Under the pieces are notes generated by a model. That model was not told the origin of the DNA, ran no database searches, and saw nothing but the letters and a program-made list of their open reading frames with translations. Shown piece by piece: positions 36,760-47,300 of a DNA stretch of 64,000 nt (position 1 is the stretch's first letter; the number at the start of each line of letters is the position of its first letter). A program made the translations under genes and the position numbers. Source of the stretch: Mesocentrotus franciscanus (Eukaryota; Echinodermata; Echinoidea; Camarodonta; Strongylocentrotidae). The stretch spans positions 4,174,261 through 4,238,260 of the forward strand of contig CP137668.1 in NCBI GenBank assembly GCA_037976565.1, read 5' to 3'.

Positions 36760-39700
36760 CTTATGGATACCAACGGTGCGCTAACATCCAACTATGCCGG
36801 AGCTGCGGCACTATCGGTATTCCGTATTCTGTTTCAATCAATCCAAATCTTACAGGCTTGGATGCCCCGCACTCACACCTCTGTCAGCTGTACTGTTCCA
36901 GCTGAGATGCACACTCGAAGTAAATTTTTAGTTAAGCCGGTGTATGTATCTCTGTGTGTACGTGTGTATCGGGCCGAATCGGACTATCCACAATTTCTAT
37001 TGCCAATTTGACACAGAATAATATCTTACTTCAAGATAAGAAAAAAGTTGTAAAAAAAATATTTATGATAATTTTATTTAATATACAATATTTATCCATG
37101 TTTTTTACCGTTAAAATTTTAATCGAACAAAAGACGTTATACCTAAGAATATAAAGTTTATCTGAATAATATTTTTTCTTAATCTATTGGGCTATTCCAT
37201 TACTGAGAAAATAGGGGTACCACTGTGGTTATAAGATATGAAAGTTGGTATCTGGTTGTATTTACTAGTATTAAACAAAAATTGTAATAATATAATTTAT
37301 TTTATTACTTTTACAAATATTTTTGACTGTAAAATTACCACATTTTTGATGATTTATAGATGGATTAATTTGCATTTATCACCCCACTATATGTGTAACA
37401 ATCTCAAATAGTTTAACCAATCAGAACGGGTAAAAGTTTTACACCTGTTGTAATATCCTCTTTGAACAAGTTTCACAGAGGGCTTGTATTGGAAACCTAG
37501 GTTGTGGTGAATGTTGGCAGGGGTTGGAGTGGGTGTAATATGCAAATAATATTGTGAAAATAACATTATGTTATGGTGGAAGACTGGTAGTGGTAGTGTA
37601 ATAGTCATGCTGATTGTGGTATTCTAGTTCGTACAAAGTACTGGTGGTGGAAGGTGGAATGCCAAGGCCCAAAATAATATTAGTTGTTGGATTGCTGGGG
37701 ATTTGTTCTTGATGGTGGCTGTGGTAGATGTGATAGTGGTGGTGGTGTTGATGTTGGTGGTGGTGGTGGTGGTGGTTATGGACTTAGTGGGTTGTGGTGG
37801 TGATGATGGTATAGTGGTGGTGGTGACAGTGGTGGTGGTATAGGTGGCGGTGGTAGTTGCGATGGTGGTGATCGAAATAGTGAGTGGTGGTGGTGGTGGT
37901 GGTGGTGGTGGTGGTGGTGGTGGTGGTGGTTGCGGCGGCGGTGGTGGTGGTGGTTGTGAGTGGCGGCTATAACGTTGCAAGATTGAGAACTTTCTTTAGG
38001 TAGGGATGAAAGGTGAAATATATCCTGCTAGTGCGATTATTGCCGGGCTGTTGCAATAGAAGTTTCTTGAAGCGGTAGATGGGTGAAGGAAGTAGGGGGA
38101 GGGGGTCTTGAGACTGCAAATGTTGGACAATACCAAAAAGAGGCACGCGTACGAACCATGCAGTAACAATACAAGAGTACATGTTTGCATTTGACGTCTA
38201 CTATACCCGTCGTTGACCACCCATTCTTTTGTTCTTTCATTACACATTTTACGACCATTGTAAAAGTTCTTGCGGTAACTGTTCGAAGAAAAAGCAGGAA
38301 GGGAGTCGAACAACAGTAATCGGCAGTGGGTGCATTTTTTTTATCGCGTGTGGTCAAGCTACTACCCGCAAACATGGAGATTGACGGTGGTGCGGGCATC
38401 TTACACAACGTATTGTTGTTTGTGCATGAGATATGAGCCTGATTTCTCTTTCCTCCATCGTGAGAAAAAAGAGGGATGTTACAGTAATAAAAATAGTAAC
38501 AATGATAAGACAATTGGGTGGGTGTCTTATAATGGCTATAGAGTAGCATATAATAGAGAATCGTTGAGGAGAGTTTAATTACTGTTTTATATATTTAGAA
38601 AATGAGGTAGTGAATACCATTTCCTCAGTTTTAAAAACAGGTATTAGTTTACCAATAAAAACGCTTGGATTTCTGTTATGTTTTATTTGTTTTAATGTTT
38701 TTGTTGGGCTGTCTGTTCTGGTTATTTGCTTCGTTTTTTTCTCTTTGTTTTTTTTTGTTTTTGTTGATATTTTTTGTTCGTTTGCTTGGTTAAGAAAATC
38801 ATTAATGCGCGTTCTCATACACTCTGTAATTTAAAAGCGTAATATATGAAAACAGATGATCCTTTACATACCCGAAACTTCACTTTGCATTTCATCTTGT
38901 CGAAATAATATACTCAGACTTTATTGCATTTTTTCTATTAAAAAATATATAGTGTGTGTACCTTTTCAAAGTCATTTTGTAAACTTTCCTGGGTTTCATT
39001 TATCTTTTGTGTTTACTAAAAGAATGACTTTCTGCACTAATATAACCCGGGAAGGAGGAAACAGATGTAAAAATAAAAGGTGGGGTGTGTTTTCAATTTT
39101 GTCTAACTTGGAAAGAAAATGTAATAAACAGCAGTTAAAAGACGAATAATAAATCATAAGTTAGAAAATGGCATCCCATAAATTTTGTTTACATTGTTTC
39201 CTTCCGTCAGCATTCTTATTATATCTGTCATTAACCCCTCTTACCAGAACTATAAATTACGTCAAAACAAACGGGCTTTCACGAAAAGACGATGACCGGA
39301 TATAATTGGCTAACCGAATAATCAATCTAAAAACCGACTCAACAAGATAACGTGTAACCTGTGACACATTCTAAAGGTAAGCTAAACATGAGGAAGTGGA
39401 TAATTTTCCGACTATTTCCCCGTTCGTGTCATTCAGACTTCTTATCAGACAGGTTCATGCAATCTATCAAGTTGATGTTTATTTACGGAAATAGCAAAGG
39501 TAATTCACCTGGTCATTATTGTTAGCCGCTGCGATTACTCATCATGATTATACACTCTCTCGTTCTTTACCACTCTTTCCTGTCTCTAAGGTTCTCTTAT
39601 GGCTTTCCTTCTTATTTCCTTCTTTCTTTCGTTAATTCTTTCTTTCTTTCTCTCTTTCTCCCCACTCTCTCACTGTAGTCTGTTGCTTAATTTTGTCAGA

Positions 39701-39780
39701 TCACTTTCATCCTATTTCATTGTGTCATTATGCTTTCCCTTTCCAATGATCTTTATTTTTTAAGAACGTTTTTGAACATT
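36760..39780. other. No gene supported; GGT tract and long chance frames
   Basis: The 170-codon minus frame at 38037-38549 overlaps two other open frames and is rich in Y, C, T and S without conserved features; it continues the repeat-biased composition of the GGT tract beside it. Confidence 0.4.
37555..37965 (+). repeat. Long (GGT)n tract
   Basis: Imperfect GTGGT units become a pure (GGT)n of about 50 bp at 37883-37930. The polyproline frame on the minus strand is a repeat artefact. It is similar to 5487-5765. Confidence 0.95.
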
Positions 39781-39787
39781 TAAAATA

Positions 39788-39789
39788 AC

Positions 39790-39856
<67 letters not shown>
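39788..39856 (+). repeat. (CT)n microsatellite
   Basis: Pure CT of about 68 bp, directly before the SINE at 39869. Confidence 0.97.
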
Positions 39857-39858
<2 letters not shown>

Positions 39859-39868
39859 GGAGGTGGTA

Positions 39869-40090
39869 GAGGTGTCGTGGTATAGTGGTTCAGTCACTCG
39901 ACTCGCAAAGGGTTGAGGTTCGAATCCCAGCCCGGTACTCATGTCCCCTTGGCAAGATGTTAGTCCACGATTGACATGCACTCTCCATCCAGGTGTGAAT
40001 GGGTACCTGGCAATTGCTGTGGTTAAAATAATTGCAGTTGCAGGGCCCGCAGGAAGAACATTATGTTCATCCGTTACCTCATAAGTTAAT
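39869..40090 (+). mobile_element. tRNA-derived SINE
   Basis: It has an A-box-like GTGGTATAGTGG near 39877 and a canonical B box GGTTCGAATCC at 39917-39927, followed by a non-tRNA body ending GCAGGGCCCGCAGGAAGAAC. The 5' acceptor stem does not pair with a 3' partner, so it is a SINE and not a tRNA gene. The tail recurs at 44571-44640. It follows a CT microsatellite directly. Confidence 0.75.
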
Positions 40091-40402
40091 CTAGAGAAGA
40101 CAAAAACATTATGAAAGGCTGATGGTGGGCCAACGCAAATTTTGTTTCAAAAATACAAAAAATAGCAAAAGCAGTCATAACAATAAAGGCCCACATTACA
40201 TATTTCGATACGAAAGAAAGGTTCATCAAAGGGTTATGATATGAAATGATAAAGACAAGTTGATAAGGAACAGAAAAATAGAGTTTGTCAGAAAATCCGT
40301 TCATTGATCTCATTTGAACGTTGAAAAGCACGCAATATTTGTCTTAATAGTTGGCTAGACAAACCAAAAAAACGGCACTTCGACAGCTTTTGCAGTTACG
40401 AG

Positions 40403-40924
40403 TTAGAAGAAATATGGGATCAAAAGTAGTCTATTTTCGTGTTTCCATGTCTGAAACCATTTTACCAATATCAAAATGAATCGAAACCCTGGGGTGATTG
40501 AAGTCATAATACATTTCAAACTGCATCCATCAACAGGACATTGCAACGGGTCAGAAAGATAGAGAGTGCTTTGAAGATTTACGGAGACTTTCGCATTCTT
40601 AGACGCTGAGCTCAGAGCGGAGATGGGCGAGTGCGAGAGTATTTGTCTGCCGTAAATGGCGCTCTTCAAAATATTACCACTGATCTCAACACAGCGTTGG
40701 CAAAGCTGTCTGATTTCGGTTGCTTCTGAATGACTCATGAAAATGACATACGTCTGGAAAAGTTTTATATATATCTTTATTTGGTTTAGTTCATAAATTG
40801 TCAGTAAACACATCATTGGCAGCCATGGGGCTTGGTTGTGGTGGACCACCGATACTGTAGGGTTATTCATGAAAATAGTCATGAAAGTAAAGGATTTAGA
40901 AGGAAATACCAACCTGTGGACCAA
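40403..40924 (-). CDS. 173-codon open reading frame, unknown; weak coding candidate
   Basis: This is among the longest open frames that are not repeat-driven, and it sits in a more GC- and CpG-rich patch than its surroundings. Residues about 57-150 (HSEATEIRQLCQRCVEISGN onward) look protein-like and contain the motifs LCQRC and CPVDGCSLKC. An acceptor-like TTTTCCAG precedes codon 56 and a possible donor (GTAAAA) follows near residue 156, so a 270-nt exon is possible. No family is recognised. It could be part of an unknown gene or of a transposon remnant. Confidence 0.25.
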   Translation of the reverse strand: MVHRLVFPSKSFTFMTIFMNNPTVSVVHHNQAPWLPMMCLLTIYELNQIKIYIKLFQTYVIFMSHSEATEIRQLCQRCVEISGNILKSAIYGRQILSHSPISALSSASKNAKVSVNLQSTLYLSDPLQCPVDGCSLKCIMTSITPGFRFILILVKWFQTWKHENRLLLIPYFF

Positions 40925-41249
40925 GTTATCCTAGCATTCTTGTTGCAAAAGTCACCGTGCGAATAACTTTATGACATCATCCCTCCTCCTAAATAGTTTT
41001 GTGTTTTTAAAATATCCATAGGCGATCACAAGTTGAAATTTGTAGTCATTTTTTTTTTCATTTTTGGTTTAGCTGTTGTTGACAATGCTCCACTATTTAG
41101 AAAATCTAAATCAAGCTTGACCTTTAACTTGCCTTATACAACAATCACTTATACTTTCAAAAGTCAACTGAGATTATTTAGTAGCCCAATGCATCACCTA
41201 TTGAAATAATAAAATTGTCCTTGTAAATTTGTTGAAAGTCGGTGAAATC

Positions 41250-41340
41250 GTTTTTATTACCGTTGTTGTTGTTGTTGTTTGTTGTTTAAGTTTATAGGCG
41301 TTTATCATTCAGGAGTGAATATTTACGCCTCTTCTGTTAG
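41250..41340 (+). repeat. Dispersed repeat with GTT tail, copy 1
   Basis: GTTGTTGTTGTTGTTTG is followed by TTTATAGGCGTTTATCATTC and AGGAGTGAATATTTACGCCT. The latter 40 bp recur in inverse at 52571-52612, also next to an AAC/GTT run, which suggests a retroposed element with a GTT tail. Confidence 0.65.
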
Positions 41341-41595
41341 GATTGTTTTCCCTTTCAAATTAGATAGACTGAATGTATAGCCTACCCACAAGCCTAATAG
41401 TTATCCAGATAACTGTCTTTTCACCCAAGGAGCTTAGAGTTGGGTTTATATCATCCATGTGTCATATATGTTGAAAATCAGTAAATCAAGAGGCAGTGAA
41501 TTTGTTGAAGATGGACATAATTATATGATTCTTACTCGAGTCAGTGGATAAATCAAGAAAGAGGGAGACATACAGACAGACAGGGGGAGACAGAG

Positions 41596-41603
41596 AGACA
41601 GAG

Positions 41604-41643
<40 letters not shown>
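41596..41643 (+). repeat. (GA)n microsatellite
   Basis: GA run preceded by GACA/GAGACA units from about 41570. Confidence 0.95.
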
Positions 41644-41648
<5 letters not shown>

Positions 41649-41688
41649 ATGAGGGGAACATGGAGATGATCAAGTCTGGATACTGAAA

Positions 41689-42174
41689 TAAGGTTAATAG
41701 CCGTTTGGTCTAAAACCAGTTCATCTACTTCCCAATTGGTCTATTCCAATATGGTCTACATCTACTACCCACATGGTCTAATAGTCATTTTGTCTAATCT
41801 CTAATAAGTCTACTACCCATTTGGTCTAATTTTCAGTTTGTCTAATGCCCATTTTATCTACTATCCATTTGGTCTAATTATCATTTAATCATAAATAATA
41901 ATAATCAAATGATTATTAGACCTTATGGATGGTAGACAAACTGATTATTAGACTAAATTAACAATAGACCAAATGGGTAGTAGACTAATTGTAGATTATA
42001 CTATATGGAAATTAGACCAAATGACTATTAGCCTAAATGGTCATTAAACCAAATGATAAGTAGACAAAATTATTATTAGACCATGGGATAGTGGATGGGC
42101 TGGGAGTAGACCATATTGGAATAGACTAAATGGGTAGTAAACGAACTGGTCGTAGACTCAAGGGCAATTCACCC
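41689..42174. repeat. Large palindrome made of short TGGTCTA repeats
   Basis: The left half repeats CATTTGGTCTAAT-like units about every 18-25 bp (ten or so copies, for example at 41737, 41752, 41776, 41822, 41870). The right half carries the inverse, TAGACCAAATG. The two halves meet near 41895 in an ATAATAATAATC spacer. The outer ends are also inverted (CCAGTTCATCTACT and ACGAACTGGT). There is no coding frame. It could be a foldback transposon whose arms consist of minisatellite. Confidence 0.85.
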
Positions 42175-44278
42175 TAAAATAATGCCAAGAACACATCATA
42201 TTTCTGACACTTTATCAATCATTTTATTATTGATCACAAATATATAATTCACAACTTATATCAATAATTCTAGATATTCAAGTCACCCTTTCCGGCAAAG
42301 ATTCATAAAATAATACACACACACGTATTTAAATATAGACTATTATCGTTACTATAGTGCTACCTCATGTATTGTTACATTTTTTAACGAGAAAGAACGT
42401 GAAGAGATATGGAAAGGAGAGAGGGCAAAAGTAAGGGAGAGAAAAAGAAAGTCACAAAAGTGATTTTCTAAGTCCAATATAATAATTCATTATTTCTCTT
42501 GTATTTCAGGAGAAGCATTATTATTTACCCACTAAAGGCACTATTCATCATGTATTGCAAATATCACCTACATGTATATATGATAAAGGCACTTTTCATA
42601 TTTGTAACACTAACTGTGCAGTATATAACTATATATACACCTATTGCATTATTTTAGCACAGCTCTTCACATATTTTAATCCTGAGAATATTTAATTCAT
42701 ATTTGACACTATTTTACAGTAAATGGAGCATTGTCACATAGTCTCTTTACTAGAAATGACTTAACCCCTTATGTGCAACCAAGTTATCAACAATTGTCAT
42801 AAATAATATTTTAAGACTTAATTTTGGTGTAAAGTGTGTTCTCCATTATTTAAAATGTGAATGATCTCAGATAGGTAACTGAAAAAAACTTCACAATGTA
42901 GATACCTGTTTCTGTTCCAAGAAGAAATATGTTGCATTCTTGGTCAAAACACAATGTTTAACGCTCACAATCTTGATGGGATTGGCTGCCCATGGCATGG
43001 AAGGGCCCAGGGAGGAGGAGGAGGAGGTGAGGAGGAGGAGGAAGGGAGAGGAGGAGGATGGGAGGGGGTATCTTTCCTTTGGGGTAGTTTTGTACTAAAT
43101 CCATGAAAGTTATTTTTGTATGGATTATTTGCAGGGGGTGATTGTCCAAGGCTACCCCTTATGCGATAAAACATACCTAATTTAAAACATTAAAATATAC
43201 TACGTGTTTTGTTGAACTAAATACAATTACCTGAAATATATGCTATGATCAATTAAGACAACACTCTTTCTTATATAACAGGTAAGAAACAAAAATTGAT
43301 CATCGATCAATGGCCAAAAATGAGACAAAAGTTTGAACCCCACCCCAAAAGAATATGTTTGGTCTTGCATCACTATAAGCACATATGTAGTAGCCCAGCA
43401 AAATGTAATACCAGGCTTTTACTTAAAAGCACTGTGGAATAAGACACTATTTACAGTTTTACTGCAAATTACAACAAGAATCAACCTTTTAAGGTCCAAT
43501 ACAGTAATAAATACATTTTTGATATATAAAAGCAAACATTTTATTTTGTTTGTTACTACATGTACTTCTTGTATAGATTTTACAGGAAGCACTTGCAAAT
43601 AATGCACTCTTTATCATTATATGGCACTTTAACGCTATATAAATATATGGCACTTCACAAAGATGAATTATTGCTGTTTGGTGGTCAAAGACTCCTATGG
43701 ATAAACACAAAATTGAGCATAAACTGTGCCGATTTTAATAAAATCAATATATACAAACAAATTGCCATCTCTTTCTGACTTTATAAAATTGTTCTTTACA
43801 AGCATAACATAGATGCTGGTTAATGTATTATACAAGAAATGTGTGTGCACATATCTAAAAATGAGATCAGAGTATGTATCGTAATGCTTAATCATTCATA
43901 CAGGATAAGATCATGCATGTCTTTGATTACTCTCTCCCACAGAATGCACATGAAACAAGAAACTGATCGTAAAGCCTATGGAGTTACCCTTTCTCCCATG
44001 ATTTGGATCAAGAGTCGGCCACGCATCCATGTTGTAGTAATGCACATTGGTGGTAAACTGATATCACACTAACACTCTTCCTTCATTTTTGAATTTTGGA
44101 AGAAGGCATGACTTACAAAAGTTCTCTTTGGAATATTTTGAATTACAAGAAATCACTTCTTAAGTCCTTTAACTTGTCGATGCTTGAATTCTCTCATTCC
44201 TTTACAGCCTCGGTTCCTGTACGGAATGGGCACTTCTTTGATTGTTTATCGGACGCTCTTGCATTATAGCTGGCTTGC
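42175..44278 (-). other. Downstream of TMEM163: probable 3' UTR and flanking DNA
   Basis: No coding exon is supported here. The minus strand carries several AATAAA-like hexamers (for example near 43540 and 42220), so the 3' UTR end cannot be fixed. A GGA-rich microsatellite lies at about 43011-43068. Open frames of 60-90 codons occur on both strands but show no coding character. Confidence 0.4.
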
Positions 44279-44351
44279 TCAATTCTTCTTGGGAAGACAT
44301 GATTTCATGGAAATCCTCAGGTCCGAACTCTGCGTTACTCCTACCAATAAT
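44279..44351 (-). CDS. TMEM163: TMEM163 coding exon 8 (C-terminal tail, stop codon)
   Basis: The last exon completes Lys265 and encodes LLVGVTQSSDLRISMKSCLP and then KKN before TGA at 44279-44281. The frame is fixed by the two bases left over from exon 7, and the KLL junction matches human KLLID. The cytosolic tail is about the same length as in human and ends in a basic KKN. The acceptor is CTCTCTTGATAG. Confidence 0.85.
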
Positions 44352-47300
44352 CTATCAAGAGAGTGATATAAAGCATAGACGGTGAAAATGACAAAATTCC
44401 ACACACTCTACAATCAAATTGAATACCAAAATTGTAAAAGCTAGAAGTAAACTGCTATGTAAGTTGAAGTCACATTGCTACAAAAATAGGTATGCTTAAT
44501 CTAATTGTTGAATGAAGCTAATAGTAGCTTGACTAAAGCCGGCCAAAGACAGGGTAATAATATGATTGCAGGGCCCTCAGGGAGAACAATATTAATACTG
44601 ATGAGGCTACCCTGGGTAAACAAGAAATATTATTATTATCATTGTTATTAATGGAAATTCTATTCGGTCTGGTAAATGAGAACATAATAAAATGTTTATA
44701 AACTCCGTTTTAGCCTTCCTGTTTAATATGATAAAAGCTTTGGTTATTATAAAAAGCTATGAAAGCAGATGAACATTCAAGGAATTCCTTTCTACCAGTA
44801 TTAACCATCTAACAAATGGGTGGAGAGTGGCAAATGTGGATTAATGTCCTGCCACAGGACAGTAGTGCCATGAAGAGGCTCGACCCACAACCTTTGCCTC
44901 TTCAGCAAGAGTTTTAACCACTTGACTCTGACATCTCTACATGTACTTGGCATTCATATGTGAAGAGCCCTACACTTACTTGATTCCATAGACAGTAAGT
45001 AGAAGTCCAACGATGATAGCGACAATCTCATCCAGGTACCAGACATGGAAATCATAATGGATGACTGTGGTGCAAATGAGCATACTGAGTGCTGTGATCG
45101 CCCCAGCCAAGGAACTGTAACCTAAAAGAAAGAGAAGATATAAAGTGTAGGTATATTAATTTGATGAATAATGTGATGAAGTACGCAATGGTAATAAGAA
45201 TTACCAATTACTTGCACCGAGAGGAAAAAAAATTGGGGGATGAAGGTAACTGGTTGTTTTGCTATCTCTAAATATCCATAATTGTTCCATCAGTCTACAT
45301 AAATAAACAGGCAAAAGAAAAAAATTCATAAGATGATAATCATACAAATAGCCTTCTATAGTATCAACCTTCACAATGCATTAATTGCTGTTTTGCATTT
45401 CAGACAGAATACGTAACTCCACATCAGCACACCATATGTAGTGCGCTTATTTGAAATATTCAGGAGAGTTGCCATAAGGGTTCTGAATGATTACTTCTAG
45501 CATGTGCTTGTCCTGTACTTCTTGTTGTGTACAAATATCTTCATTGTATAACCCATGAAATGTAATAACCTCAAGTAGATATTAGAAGGTACTAAAGCAA
45601 CTGCTTCAACTTCAGTTACAATTTAAGGGACCAACCAGTAATAATTTATGTATTCAAATTCTTTCCAATAAAATGAAATGATAGCCATCAGACTTTGACA
45701 TTAAAAAAATTTAAAAAATGAAACTACAATTTTACAAATATTCTGGTTGTTACATACCATCTGACTGAACACTTGTGCTGTCTAATTTCTTGGCAATGAT
45801 GAACTTGAGAATGGCTAATGTTGAACATACAAACAAACTCACTCCTGCAAGAATCATTAGCCAGAAACCCTGTAGGAAAAAATTAAACGATCCACTTTGA
45901 AATGTAACAAATGAATGTTATTATCATGATGTTCTTTGAAAAACTAACATAAAATTGCATTGCTACTCCAAAAAGACCCTATGGCTCCTCGGAGCTTAAA
46001 GTCATATTGAGCACATGCAGAAAATCATAGAAAAGTTAAAGGGAAAGTTTGAAAGTTTCAAATATCCCTACACAAATTTCTGACTCTATGATTTTCTTTA
46101 GAAGCACCCATCCATTAACTTTTCATAGAATTTTGTTAAATATATTTAAATTCTTGAATTATGAAAGAGTATGGATGTTTGATATTTGTTGCCAATGATA
46201 TATTTTAGGCATCCTTTTGAAAAGTATACATTAAAATATCTAGCTATACTTTTATTTGTTTGGTTTGATACTACTTCCAATATTAACAAATAATGACAGA
46301 AGAAAATACATAAATAACAATCAATGACAGAAGAATACATAAATATTAATCAAAGACGAGGACTGGCAAAATTGGAAATAACAATAAACTAGATGGAACT
46401 TCAACTGCGCGCAGTCGAAAATGATGCCTCCGCCATAGAGCAATTTTACAAACCAAAATGGAAGCAATTTTTAAAATTCAAGTTTGATTGTAATCCATCT
46501 GTTGGTTCTAATGATAATGCGATCACAAGCTATTTTGAGATACATAATGAGCCCTGTGACCTTTGACCTCGTGACCCCCAAATCTAATCAGTTCATTGAC
46601 TCTGCAAGATACATACATGACCCAAGTTTGGCGGTAATCCATCAATCGGTTCTTGAGATAACGTGATCACAAGCTATTTTGCATACATAATGAGCCCTGT
46701 GACCTTAGACCTTTGACCTCGTGACCCCAAAATCTAATCAGTTCATTGACTCTGCAAGATACATACATGGCCCAAGTTTGGCGGTAATCCATCAATCGGT
46801 TCTTGAGATAAAGTGATCACGAGCTATTTTTGCATACATAATGAGTCCTGTGACCTTTGACCTTGTGACCCCAAAATCTAATCAGTTCATTAGCTCTGCA
46901 AGATACATACATGACCCAAGTTTGGCGGTAATCCATCAATCAGTTCTTGAGATAACGCGATCACGAACTATTTTTGCATACATAATGGGCCCTGTGACCT
47001 TTGACCTTGGACCCCGTGACCCCAAAATCTAATCACTTCATTAGCTCTGCAAGATACATACATGACCTGAGTTTGGCGGTAATCCATCAATTGGTTCTTG
47101 AGATAACGCGATCACGAGAACGGGACGTACGCACGGACGGACGGACAACCAGAAAACATAATGGAGGCATAAAAATATGGCTTGGAACTTTAACAGCTGG
47201 TGTGATATGGAATGAATATGAATAGATCAATACTCACACTAACAGTCTCGGTGTTGGCTATCAGATCTGGAATGGCTCGGGCAAATATAGATACCGCTGC

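Noticed and set aside
37624..37980. 118-codon proline-rich minus frame
   Set aside because: It is the (GGT)n microsatellite read as CCA/CCG codons.
38037..38549. 170-codon minus frame
   Set aside because: It overlaps two other open frames, is beside the GGT tract, has no motif and no splice context.
39869..39945. tRNA gene
   Set aside because: A and B boxes are present but the acceptor stem does not pair; it is the head of a SINE.
46484..47225. Overlapping plus frames with repeated MSPVTFDLVTPKSNQF
   Set aside because: They are the 145-bp tandem repeat read in frame, not a repeat protein; they overlap the antisense of TMEM163 exon 5 intron sequence and have no start or splice logic.
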